In this document: in pieces, positions 19,797-37,155 of the stretch
How the letters are laid out: each line of letters starts with the position of its first letter
Numbering within the stretch: position 1 is the first letter of the stretch
Assembly: GCA_030142905.1 (NCBI GenBank)
Contig: JASJOG010000051.1
Location: forward strand, 124,001-188,000
From: Heliopora coerulea
Taxonomy: Eukaryota; Cnidaria; Anthozoa; Scleralcyonacea; Helioporidae
Direction: 5' to 3'
DNA length: 64,000 nucleotides
Made by a program: the position numbers and the translations under genes
The notes under the pieces: model-generated
Database searches by the model: none
What the model saw: only the letters and a program-made list of their open reading frames with translations
Told to the model about the DNA's origin: nothing

Positions 19797-22208
19797 CAGC
19801 GTGTGTTTATTGTGCTGGATATTTACATTGTTTTATACTGCGAACAACGTCATCAATCACTGGAGCAAGGTCATCACAGAAACGTTTGAACAGCCAGGAG
19901 GGAATCTTATCTACCTCGGTCGCCTTTGTACGATTTAGATCCATAAAACAATCCTTTACTTCACCAAATAATGCTTAAGGCAAGCCACAGTTGTGTTCTT
20001 AAGTAGATGATCGACTTGCTCAACATCCATAACGTTACTTATCATAAGATTCGCCAAATGTTTCATGAAGGCCATTTGCGGTTTCTGACCTAATTATAAT
20101 ACGTAATAATCGGAAATACTTTCCAATGTATTAGATACATTTACACCCCAACAGTGCATGTTTAAATTTAAACCATTTCGCTGGGCTAGTTAAACGGAAG
20201 TCTTCGGCTTTTGACATGTTGTAGTTGGCTTTAGCCTTGGATACGAGAGTGGAGATGGTTTCGCATAACTACTTGTAACTCATTTAATCCCCTCGACAGA
20301 ACGTCGCTGTCTGGCAGTGATCCCTAAATTGATGTGGCTAGTCAACCAAGGTCTATCCGGGTGTGTTCTAATTGCTCTCGTTGGTATAGTTTCATTCAAC
20401 ATTTTCAAAACAGTTGAGTTGAAAACCTCTACTTTATCGTCAATCTCTTGAGCAGCATAAACAGCAGGCCACTGCTCAAGAATGATTTTTCTGCTTAGCG
20501 TATTACAGTTTCCGGAAGGTATCGTCAGTCTCTGTTTAGGTACAAGATATAAGCATTGGCGACAGGCGTTCAGAACCGGCCAGAGCCGGTAAATGATTAA
20601 TCGGGTCAGACATATCTGACATATTTGTACGGATTCGATCCAACATGTTGTTCCCTCTTCTCAGAGCAGTTACTTATTTCTTCAAATCAAAAATTAAAAT
20701 CGCCAGCAACAACGATTGCGGACGATGGGCGGTCACGAAGTAAATTATCAAGGCTGTTGGTCACTATCCTTTCATATTCTCACATTCGACATTTTGGTCC
20801 GGACGACAGCATACGATGGCTACGATGATCGAACTAAACGGTCTAGGTGTTTCACGAAGTCTCCATAATAACCAGAATACTTCTTTACCCTTCATTTCTA
20901 TGGTCGCTATCCGATTAACTGCTATATTTCAGTGTACTTAAGCTAGCACCTCTCCACCAGGAGCTTCTCTGTCTAAACGAAACATGACGAGATTGTTTCC
21001 AATCACAATTGGATCGAATGTGGTACTGCTGAATAAGAGACACTGGTGCTTAACCAGGATTCGGTTATGGTAAGTGTTTCTCAGTGAGACAATGATGACT
21101 TCTAGTTGAGTGAAATTAACCATGGGAATCCTGGACTGACAATATATCGATATTTTGTCGACATCTCAAGCTCTAATGTACATTTAATTAATATCAAATA
21201 TTCAGGATGTGAAACCATCGACGACAACCTTAACGTTTATGGTCTGTGACGGAAACCAAAGGCCCCTTTTGCATATAGCAGTGATGTGGCCAAGATGATG
21301 GACATAAAAGGTCTTTTTGTTTGGTTTTTTTTTTTTTTTTTTTTTGCAATGATCTGGCTATTGCGAGATATATTCCTGTGAACATTGTACAAAACCTCAG
21401 AATAGATCTCAGAGGCCTTAAAATACGAGTGTTTTCTAATTGGTTAACTTCCACGGTGAAAATTCTACGCAGACGCACTTTCCAGTCCCAGGATATCCCC
21501 CAAAAATAAGGTCTGGCAACGATTCTTTCAGAGCGATCAAGACTTCGTCTTACTGCTTCATCGAGGTACAAGAAAATTAATGTTTCGCCTGTTTATCAAA
21601 AGACAACGAATTCAATCCGGGATTACCACAGATTAACTGACAAAGTCCGCAGAAAGTTTCCCAGGAAAGTTAACGGACATTTCTTTCACAGCCTTTGCAT
21701 CGCCCAGTTATTCAAAGTTTTATCTCCTTAAGTCTGAGCTCAAATAGCAAACCCAAACATAGACAAATAAAACAGCACAATTCCTCTTAATGTCGGATTA
21801 CCGTTAATTGCCCATGGAGAACTTATATCTGCCGTTCTGTCATATCAAACTGATAAAGTACTGAAAAACCAACAGCTTGTAGCAAACTGCTGGTGTATCA
21901 GGGCTCTGAATCAGTTACATATAATAAATACTATATATAAACGAATAATAAATCTATGCTCTTCTCAGAACTGTTGCACTCGGTTGCAGTCTTGACAGAA
22001 ATGTCATTTTTTGACGCCTTGTAGTTGATTTGGAATTTTTACTGATTTAGTGTCCATATCCTTATAATTAACACAACATTTTATTTTCAAACTTCTTGTA
22101 ATTATCTTACAAGTAACAACAAATTGCTGTTGTAGTCAAAGCGGAAGACCAATGTTATGCAAAAAAACTGTAGCTACGTTGGTGCCATCACATGGTATGC
22201 TCGTTTGT
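19797..22208 (-). mobile_element. LINE-derived unit, copy 2
   Basis: The 2.4-kb copy most complete at both ends. Minus-strand remnants include an endonuclease-like ...MFRLDREAPGGEVLA (compare RxDRxxxGGGV in CR1/L2 endonucleases) near 20938-21000 and RT N-terminal material at 19797-20470. Many stops and frameshifts. It begins (left) and ends (right) at the same positions as the copies at 1-2318 and 41662-43632. Confidence 0.65.
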
Positions 22209-22210
22209 AG

Positions 22211-22705
22211 CATGAAAAGGACATACAGGAATATAACGGAAGATTTTAGCAGAAGTAAGTATTTCAGTAGCTTAGTTTAAATGAGGGTTCATTAACCTTT
22301 TTTAACCGTGACTCAAAATCCAATCGAAGTGATAGTTAGGCGATCCATCCATCTACAACAAGCTGCTTTTCTCAACTACTCTGACAGCACGAAAAGGGCA
22401 TACACGAATTAAAACAGAAAATTCTATCAGAATTAAGTGTAGTGGTAGATTAGTTTAAATCAGGGTTCATTAACTCTTTTTTGGCGGGATAAGACTACCA
22501 TTATTTTACTCTGGCTAACGACAGACGAGTTTACCTGACAAAGGGAGAACTCACCCCTCGAAAGAGTTACAGTTTTTTGACCGTGACTCAAAATCCAATC
22601 GAAGTGACAGCTAGGCGACCCACCCCTTCACAAGCTGGGGTTTTTTTGATACTCTTATAGCATGAAAAGGACATACATGAATTAAAACAGATGATTGTAG
22701 GATAA
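22211..22705 (+). pseudogene. Three orphan coil microexons
   Basis: Units at 22211 (44 nt, frameshifted), 22388-22432 (HEKGIHELKQKILSE but donor TTAAGT) and 22661-22705 (HEKDIHELKQMIVG then TAA as last codon). All three are damaged. With the MATH pseudogene at 23428 they represent the tail of a further, dead TRAF copy. The right edge of LINE copy 2 abuts the first unit. Confidence 0.75.
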
Positions 22706-22799
22706 GTAAGTATTGCAGTAACTCAGTTTAAATCAGGGTTCATTAACATTTTTGACCGGGACTAAGAATCCAATCGAAGTGATACCAAGGCGTATCCAT

Positions 22800-23427
22800 C
22801 CTTTTAGAACAAGCTACGACCAAACGACGGCTGTAGTAAAAGGAATACATCTAACCGAAAATTTGAAGAACTAAACTGATGATCTAAAAAATGAAGTTCC
22901 TTCGGAGTTCTTTCTGTGTATCAGCATTATGCGAAAAATACCTACTTATTTCTGTCTGAACATATTCTTATTCTTTCTGAGCGACTTCTGTCACTCGCCT
23001 AGGTTACTTCCAGCTTAATTTTCTCATGTATATCAAATTGGTAATCATACAGTTTCTCCTTCGATATGGCATTATTTTCGACTCGTGTGTTTTTCAAAGA
23101 AACCAAATTGTATTCGATCTGCAGGTTCACATAATTTTGGACTTCTTGAAGGTTTCACTGTTCACTACATTTATTGGCCAGGTTTCATTTTCTACCACAA
23201 CATCACCAATGTGAAAATAGCATAAATTTTTACCTGATCAGCGAGTTTGTACGGTTTGGGATATTTTGCTTTACTTATGTCTTACTCAAGGCGAAGTATT
23301 TTGGGCATAAATGCACAATGGTCATCACTGCAATCCAAAGTTAATGATCTTTCTGTTATTTGCCATCAAATTGTGATCAACCGTTTATCGTTTTATTTAT
23401 CAAATTTAATGCAAAGCCACGTAAGTT
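22800..23427. other. Decayed intron of TRAF 3' copy
   Basis: Resembles the intron before the MATH exon of gene 1 (compare 18050-18300: ACATTTATTGG, TTTACCTGAT, GCGAGTTTGTACGGTTTGG). No exon of its own. Confidence 0.6.
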
Positions 23428-23805
23428 ATCAATGGTGATCCATTTTACTCATCAGTGTTTGGATACAAAATGAAGATTATCATATGTCTGAATGAAACAA
23501 GAGAACAATGCAAAGGGCGCATAAGAGTTTACATCGCCTTGATGAAAAGTGACCATGATGTAATTCTTTCCTAACCCCTTACGAAATCGTATACTTTCAC
23601 TTTGATTGATCAGCAAGACAACGAAGAAGAGAGAAAGTATATTGAATACAGAGGGACTCCAGAAGGTGAAAAAGATTTTGATAGACCTAAAGATTTGGTA
23701 AAATTTACTCGCAGGCGAAGAAAATTCGTTTCTCAAAAAACTTTATAAACTCGTAAATAATACAAAGATGAAACGGTGACGATAACTGTGAGCGTAGCAC
23801 CATAA
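23428..23805 (+). pseudogene. MATH domain pseudogene
   Basis: Aligns to the gene 1 MATH exon from GDPFYSSVFGYKM to the final ...VSVAP stop (TAA 23803-23805). The 5' part of the exon is missing. The codon for the conserved Trp of the WPF motif is replaced by TAA (SWPF reads S-stop), and further indels follow. Non-functional. Confidence 0.85.
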
Positions 23806-25560
23806 AATATTTCAGGATTTCATATCAATCTTTAGCAGTCAATACGATGATTAGGATTTTTTCTTTTCACTTTTCTGCTTATACTATGCTGTTACTGACA
23901 GCGACATTTTTGCACGGCACCAGGGGACCTGGGGTCTTGTCCTTACAAAATTCTCACTTTTCATCCAAACTTTTCAAATTTCATCCTCAATTACCTTGCC
24001 GGGTAATAATGTTTACGCAGTCTCATAACGCAGACCCTGTTTGAGTTCCTGCACGCCCGACTGGTTCCGCTCCCCCGCCCCCCCCCCCCAAAAAAAAAAA
24101 TCGGTTTTGGTCTGAACAGTATAGCGATTATATAAAAGTAGAGGGGGCATGGGGGCTGAAAACAGGAGACCAATTCAACGCCGCCATTTTGTGTAAATGG
24201 AGCGGGAGAAATTCTATTTTTTCCAGGGCCTTTTCCGTCTGTTAGAGAACCCTGAGGTTAAACAACTCATGTTTAGGTAATTGATTCCTACTTATTTTCG
24301 TTATCTGTATAGCAGAAAAACTGCTTTGATGGTTATTAGTGGGCTCTTATTTTTGCCTTAATTGTTTCACATTCTTTTTTTAAGAAAAGGCAAAAACAGG
24401 TGACAAAAGTGAAGTAGCCTTTGACCATGATTTGGTAAGTTTCATCAAGGCCTTGGTTGGTTGGACCCTCAGTTTATCCAACATTGTACTAGCCTCTAAT
24501 TGGTTTCCAGCGGTTGGGTAATTTTACAGCTACAATGCATTTTCTAGTTTTATAAAATCTCTATGTGCTGGACACACCACTGGTTAGTGATAACCTTACG
24601 AACATCTTTTCCGACCATTATTAACTCATTACTACTTCCATCAGTTTTTACACTACCTCCATGCACTTTCAAAGCGTAGCCCTGAGTAAAAGACAGAATA
24701 ATATTTTGCGTCAGTATTGAAAAGCCCGCTAACACGGTGGCAACAATGTAGGACAGTACTGATAAAAAGTATTAGCATTCCTAGAATTTCTTCCCAGTAA
24801 GCTGCGTATACTGGTCCTTTTTAACTAGTTCATAGAACTTTGACCTAGTACGATTAAACGGGGTCACAAACGTCTTACCTAAAGTGTAGTACAGACAGGC
24901 AATTTCGATTGTACCAGTCCTAAGCGAATAAGGACCTATTGAAATTTTTCGCTAGTAAATCTGCGGTCATTTTGCTTGTGTAAATTGATTTTAGTAAGGC
25001 AAGTTGCAAGAGACTTTCGTTCCGAAAATCTCGACCATGAATGCTCTTTATCCGCCATGTTCCAAGAATTCACGTCTTCGTCTAAACAGTCACGTACTCT
25101 TGAGAAACACTTCTTCTATTTATTGGAATTGTTCTACTTTGCTTTCGTTGTGTAAATAGGTCAATTGTCCGATACTAATGTCTTAAAATTCAACCCCAGT
25201 GCTTTCTTTCATTAATGACTGTCCTCAGTCACTTTACTTAACATCAGTTACAATGCTTTTGAGAAAAAATACGTTTTATCGTTTCTTGTGTTATAGCAAT
25301 TATAAAAAAGTAATGCGATAATAGTTAATTCATTATAATTGTTAGTGAGAAGCAGGAATCTTGCTGCGTAGACAGTCGTTGGATTATTGCATGCACCAGG
25401 ATAACAATCGCGAGACAAAAAATCGCACGTGCAACAGCGGCTTAAAGGTTTATCCACACGTTACGATCTCTGCATACGATTCGTCGCCCTACTGTATGAA
25501 ATTTAATCTCAAGAGTGCAATTCCATCTCACTATTTACTCGAGATTATTGCCATATAAAT
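23806..25560. other. Duplicated 3' flank (matches 48.4-50.0 kb)
   Basis: No gene. Several blocks recur in order at 48.4-50.0 kb, including GGGGACCTGG, GTGATAACCTTACGAA and TGCGTAGACAGTCGTTGGAT-like sequence, showing an ancient segmental duplication. A C/A homopolymer tract is at 24073-24101. A copy of the ATCGCACGTG-type repeat lies at about 25361-25470. Confidence 0.6.
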
Positions 25561-25776
25561 GTCATTAAGACTTTGGGACTGAATCGTACACATTACAAAT
25601 GTTGATTTTTAAGACAGAAATCTAAAATCTTTCATCAGCCAACACGTTATCAAAAGGTTCCTCGATTCAGTCAGTCAACTGTTTAGACAAGTTTTCGCGG
25701 CCTAAGGGCTTAAAAAGATTACGTCAATGTGAATGTGACTCTTCCATATGACTAAATGCAATTTGGTTGGATAACT

Positions 25777-25858
25777 GCATGGAGAAGGAATCGAACCCTA
25801 CTTCCGGAGGTTAGAGATACCTGCACAACCGCTACGCTACCGACATGCCAATCTTGCA
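25777..25858 (-). repeat. tRNA-like sequence, minus strand
   Basis: A-box TAGCGTAGCGG and B-box GGGTTCGATTCC both match pol III consensus exactly. The outer arms pair over about five bases (GCATG/CATGC). Anticodon arm irregular. More likely a SINE head or pseudo-tRNA than a functional tRNA. Confidence 0.5.
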
Positions 25859-25859
25859 T

Positions 25860-27807
25860 GGCGCCGTCCCATATACTCAGGTAACACTTCGTGACGTCCT
25901 ACAAGGTGCGCCCTCTGACAGCCTTATATACATCTATAAGTAATCCCTGGTTAGTTCATACCAATTCGGCTATCACAGCTGAAGTTGCTGTGTCACCAAA
26001 CACCCTTCTCCACAAAGAATATCAAGACAAATAGAGTGCAAAATACTTTTTGGACAAATGAAACAAAGTAACGATATCAAATCAGATAATACTTTACACG
26101 TTAGGTGAAGGACCACTTATTGACCAGTTTATAAACTTTTGCTCCACTCATTAAGAGATCGTCGCATGCGCGACCTCTCGAAAAAATGTTTCAATTTAGG
26201 GGGGTGGAAAACAGCCAAAAAATCCATTTCCTAGGCGATCTGCAATATTTTGGTAATAATTTTGGGTGCTAGAATTTCTCCCGCCAATAGGGGAAAGACA
26301 ATTGCGTCCATTAACAACCCTTTGACTGCGCCTCTAAAATCCACACGAAAATGGATGGATAAGTTTAACTCTTTCGACGCGGGAGCCACCCCTTTGACGA
26401 GTAAAATCGTCTGGGGTTAGGCAAGAGTAAAATAACAGAAGTCTTACGCCGTCGGGAAAGAGTTAAGACGGGCAACTCGTCGTTCATCGGATTCATACAT
26501 GACGAGTTTCCCGTCCTAGATGAATTTCTCATCTTCCATGAGTTTCTCGTCGCAAATACGATTTCGGCAATTAAGATTAAAAATTCATTAAGTTCAAAAA
26601 AAGAAAATGTCCTATACAATTTCCTACTTGACGATAAATTAAAGAAGGAATTAACTATGAAGGGTTCATAGTCGCGGTAGAGGCTAGAATTACTACGACC
26701 ACACACCAAGAGATGTTCCTTACTGTCATAACAGGTAGAATCTTATACTGGAAGACAACAAACAGTAATAACGACATAATTATACAATAATATTACACGT
26801 TTCCTCGACTATTCCTTACCTACTCATTTCTTCACATTCCTCGTTTTCTCAAAGCGCTCAACTTCTTTTCCTGCAGGTCTCGTTCATTTTCAGTTTTAGC
26901 CGTTGCGCTGAAACCTTTTGCCATTTCCTCGCACTGGCACCCGTTTCGATACCATGGTTATAACTTCACACCACAGTTTCTAAAGATAAAGGAAATTACA
27001 TTTAAGAGGAAAAAAATTCAGAATTCCAACAAATTTTGGATATATGGTCAGCAGAGCATGTTCCTCTGCACTTCTTCAACTCTAAACGAACTATCGTTCT
27101 GTAGACTGTTTAACTCCTTTCTGCCCGGTGGTAACCCTTTAGTGAGCAAATTCGTGTGGCGTTAGCCTAGCTAAAATAATCTGCATTTAAACAGACTAAA
27201 ATAGTCTGACGTTAGACAGGGTAAAAGAACAGACGACTTATTTAGACAGAACGAATTTACTTGATATGGACTGAACCCTTTCTTGTCCAGAGGTCTTCTA
27301 CTGGCCACCAAAGTCGCCTGTTGTTATACAGAGTAAATTAAAAATGCCCTATCCAGATAGGAAGGTCTCGATGTCGAAAATCCACGGAATGGTTTTATCA
27401 TATAATCATATTATAATGTCAACAAATTTAAAAAAATATACCGATTACTCAGGTAATTTTCCAGTGTACTATCATTCCTGGTAACTCCTACGTAATTCAT
27501 AAGTTAGACCATGTTATATTCAGAGCTTTCATGGATGCAGGAAATGAGACGACCGGTTCACTTCCTAATTCCCATCGGCCACTCTACATTCTGATCGATT
27601 TAACTGCCTACCATTAAGTCTGATATCTGAGCTGAATAATGATTTATTATGCTTGAAGAACTCCCATGCATAAGCTGTGCTGTTATATAGGGTTGAGCTT
27701 TACACCTTCAAGGTCGAAGATGGGCTTTCCATGAGTTTACCCGAGATGCGATCGCTAGGACCGTCACAATTCGATACAGGGCGCAAATTGTTAAGTTTTA
27801 GCATTTT
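25860..27807. other. Gene-free stretch with degenerate short repeats
   Basis: No exon recognised. Units of the type GTAAAATCGTCTGG..GTTAG recur at about 26390-26470 and 27140-27250 (and at 56230 and 56340 in the kinase intron), suggesting a dispersed minisatellite-like repeat. Open frames here have no recognisable domain. Confidence 0.45.
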
Positions 27808-28196
27808 CCTTGCAGGTAAATAGTGTTTCTTGCGCAATCTGATTGGTTCCGCTCTCTCGGAATATCCTGCACTATTCACCTTTGAGCAAAACAAGATCGT
27901 GTCCCGTTTTGTTTACGTTACGGAAGAACTTTTTTTTAATAAACGAAGTCGCACGCCAGACAATACAAAAAAGCGACGTAATTTGGCAATAAAGTATTCA
28001 AAGATATGTATTTCTTTTACTTTTTAGGAATAAATGCCCTCAGGATATGTTTCAAAATGTTTGGTTTACATATGACGAGTGGGCGACAAACCGATGGTAT
28101 GTAAAATTGTTTTAAAAATATAAAAACAAGTATGTGTTAAAACAATTTTTCGAGGTACACGCTAAAACAAATTATTCACCCGAGTGTCGATGAATA
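27808..28196 (+). mobile_element. Repeat family N1, copy D
   Basis: Diverged copy of the element at 17542-17957: shares TTGCGCAATCTGATTGG, TGACGAGTGGGCGACAAACC and a final TTATTCACCCGAGTGTCG. The most diverged of the four, so the oldest insertion. Confidence 0.6.
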
Positions 28197-28314
28197 GAAT
28201 AGATATTTACCTCGCTGTTTTGTAGCTCGGTAAGTATCCACCACTATTAACCTCCGCATCAGTAAAGAATTCTTCTTTAATGGTGGCTTTATTAAGTGCC
28301 CTTAATACGCACGG

Positions 28315-28480
28315 TCTCAAGCTGTTCTCTCAGAAAAACTTTCTGAGTCCCTGACGGGAATCGAACCCGTAACCTGATCGCCGTAGCTGAATGGTTAGAG
28401 CATCTCACCGGCGATCAGAAGGTTACGGGTTCGATTCCCGTCAGGGACTCAGAACGTTTTTCTGAGAGAACAGCTTGAGA
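28315..28480. repeat. tRNA-derived palindrome upstream of TRAF gene 2
   Basis: Arms 28315-28384 and 28409-28480 are near-perfect inverted copies around a centre of about 24 nt. The right half reads as a tRNA: A-box TAGCTGAATGG (exact), then B-box GGGTTCGATTCC and a 3' CAGGGAC whose partner GTCCCTG is found only in the inverted left arm. The structure looks like a tRNA-derived element whose 5' end was replaced by an inverted copy of its 3' half. A functional tRNA is unlikely, since the normal cloverleaf acceptor pairing is absent. Confidence 0.7.
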
Positions 28481-28693
28481 GCTTGCATATTAAGAATGTA
28501 ATTACCAAGCTACCACAATCACATCATTTATTAAGTGCGTCACGTGAGAATCCTAACACAACCGGAGTTTTTCACTTTCACGCTCACTTCCTGGTCGAAG
28601 CTAAATCTGCCCAGAGCTGGTTACTACTCTTCTCCTGCCTGAAGATAGTTTACTTAGGTACAGTCGTATCAGATCAGGTCCGATCCATCCGAG

Positions 28694-34722
<6,029 letters not shown>

Positions 34723-35732
34723 ATAAGTGTTATTTTTAAATAAATTTCATCACCTCTTATTGAATTTACCCAATTTACAAATTGTCAGAAAATGGAGTGA
34801 GGAATAGGAAAAAAAAAATTTACTCTTCACATGTTGAAATTCAGGTTAAGATAGACTATTAATATTTCTGAATCGCATTCATATGCGTTCTAAAATCATA
34901 CAAAAAGAGAGGGCGCCAAAAGAGCATCACAGAGATGAAAGACAAGGTTAGTCGAACGGTTAATTTTGATAGTCTCAGTAACAAAAGCATCATTCCTTTA
35001 GAAAAATACTTGTTTTGAGATGTGCATATAAGTCGTATTAAAAGGTGTCACTTCTCCATAAAAGGCTTAAAACCATATCAATGAGACTATATCCACATAG
35101 ACCTGAACAAATCTAAAATAATTTCGACAGTGGGGTCACAGAACTTGAATGTTCCTCTCAAATTACAGATAATTATAAAATTCTTTCAACAATGAAATCG
35201 TTAATTTCAAGACACAAAACAATTAAAGAAAAACTAATTATCCCCCTGTTCCAACTGAAAGAATGCAAGACGATAGGTATACGTCCGTCGTTCTACCAAG
35301 CAGATGAAAAGTTGAGCCAGAAACTTTTTACGAAACTTTATTCCTTCACCAATTCCAACTGTTCCATCAACAATTATCCGACGAAGTATGAAGATCAGAA
35401 GCACTTTTAATTTTAAATATGAAAACAAAACATCCTTCTCATGTTATTTATCAACCTCAATGTTCATCATCACGAATCACATCCACTGGCGAGACTATGC
35501 CTCGGATCCCAACAGCTCGATTCCAGTTTACACGATCCGATGTATGTGATCCACTAGTCAAATGGTCTGGTACACCGGCAGGATTCGTCAAGATAGATCG
35601 CCTTTTTCTTCGATTCGCTTTGGATTCACCAACATTACAGAACCGAATCGTGATTCCTTTATTGTGAATCGATTAATCGACTTATCGATACGAACTGCCC
35701 ATCATGACTGGTTTTATTTTTTACTCTTATAG

Positions 35733-35774
35733 CATGAAAAAGACATACAAGAATTAAAACAGATGATTGTACAA
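35733..35774 (+). CDS. Single 42-nt coil exon after exon 7 of TRAF gene 2
   Basis: Acceptor TCTTATAG, then 14 codons HEKDIQELKQMIVQ, then donor GTAAGTAT. It is one codon shorter than all other units but still phase 0. Followed by the CCTAA-type repeat and repeat N1, exactly as the terminal units at 17348 and 40415 are, so it is the last unit of a collapsed array. Confidence 0.7.
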
Positions 35775-35929
35775 GTAAGTATTGCAGTAACTTACTTTAA
35801 ATCAGGGTTCATAAACCTTTTCTTAATCCTAATCCTGACCCTAATCCTATCCCTAATCCGAGCACTAACTCTAATCCTAACCCCAATCCAATTCTGAGTT
35901 ATCTAAGATATATGCAAATTTTATAAATT

Positions 35930-36318
35930 CATCTCAGCATATACCTCAAAGGTGCATAGCGTTTTTCGCGCAATCACATTGTTTCCTCCATCGCGGACTC
36001 TCCTGTCCTGTTCACCTCCGAGAAAAACAGGATGGCGTCCACTTTTCTTTCTGTTACGGAAGAAACTTGTTTTAAATAAACGAAGCCGCCATGCCTGACA
36101 ATATCAAAAAAACTAACGAAATTTGGCATTAAAGTATTCAGAAAGTTATATTCCTTTCCTTATTTACCGATAAATACACTCAGGATGTGTTCAAAATGTT
36201 TTGTTTACAAATGACGAGCGGGCGACAAGCCAACGTTCCCTAAAATTCTTTTAAAAATTTTAAAAAGTGTCTGCGTGAAAACAATTATGCGAGGTATAGG
36301 CCAAAACAATTATTCACC
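35930..36318 (+). mobile_element. Repeat family N1, copy B, fused to a TRAF exon
   Basis: Copy of the 17542 element that stops in its final TTATTCACCT and passes directly into the truncated exon 7 copy at 36319. The junction marks a recombination or deletion breakpoint. Confidence 0.65.
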
Positions 36319-36395
36319 TGGAGAAACATTTCCAGCAAAAAACGACAGAACATTTGGATTTGACAATCATGGAAATTTCAAAGATAAAGAATGCA
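36319..36395 (+). pseudogene. Truncated second copy of coiled-coil start exon
   Basis: Encodes EKHFQQKTTEHLDLTIMEIS..., matching 13928-14020 but lacking its 5' end and acceptor. The donor has lost four bases (GCA then GTGTTA, where gene 1 has GCG then GTAAGTGTTA). It heads array 2, which therefore came with its own exon 7 from a second TRAF copy. Confidence 0.75.
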
Positions 36396-37155
36396 GTGTT
36401 ACTTTTAAATAATTTACATTACTTTTTTATGACGGGTTAGAAAATGTTTTACAGTTTATATGTCGGAAATCTACCTTTCATTAAATCAATCTCCCGTATG
36501 GACTGAACTATAACTCGGTAAATTTGTCACTGTACTTAAAACTGAAATCTCTGTAACCTTCACAAGTAGCATTCTTTCAGCAGATAAAGTTTCCAAACGT
36601 TAAATTTAACTGACATATTTTGACGTCGTGATGGAGTGTGAAACTACATTTTAGTGCTCACACAGACGTCTATGCTTCTGAAGGTCAAATTACTGAGTCA
36701 AAGTTTGTGTTGAACTACTGATACTAGGAAAATATTACCGTTTTATAACCCAATCCAATAAATTTCATTGACTATCCTATAATTTACTATCTGCTTATTG
36801 AAAATGAAATTTAATATGCCAATGAAAATCCTCATCTTACAGTATTACAAGTTGACCAAACATTTGCACATCAAAAACGTTAATCTTTTATCACTAAATT
36901 AATCCCAAACAATTAGATTATTCGCCCTCAAATTTCAATCACTCATAGATAGTTAACTTGGTCTTCGTCCTCACTGAATATGAAAGAACATTCAGAAGTT
37001 AAAACACAAGATTATAGCAGAAGTGAGCATTGCAGTACATTACTTTAAAACAGGGTTCATTAATCCTTTTTGATCATTACTCAAAATCCAATACAAGTAA
37101 TGGCTATGCGATCTATCCCTCCACAACAAGCTGGGTTTTTTTATTCCTCTGATAG

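Noticed and set aside
28377..28456. Functional nuclear tRNA gene
   Set aside because: A and B boxes are perfect, but the 5' acceptor strand does not pair with the 3' strand and the anticodon loop lacks the U before the anticodon.
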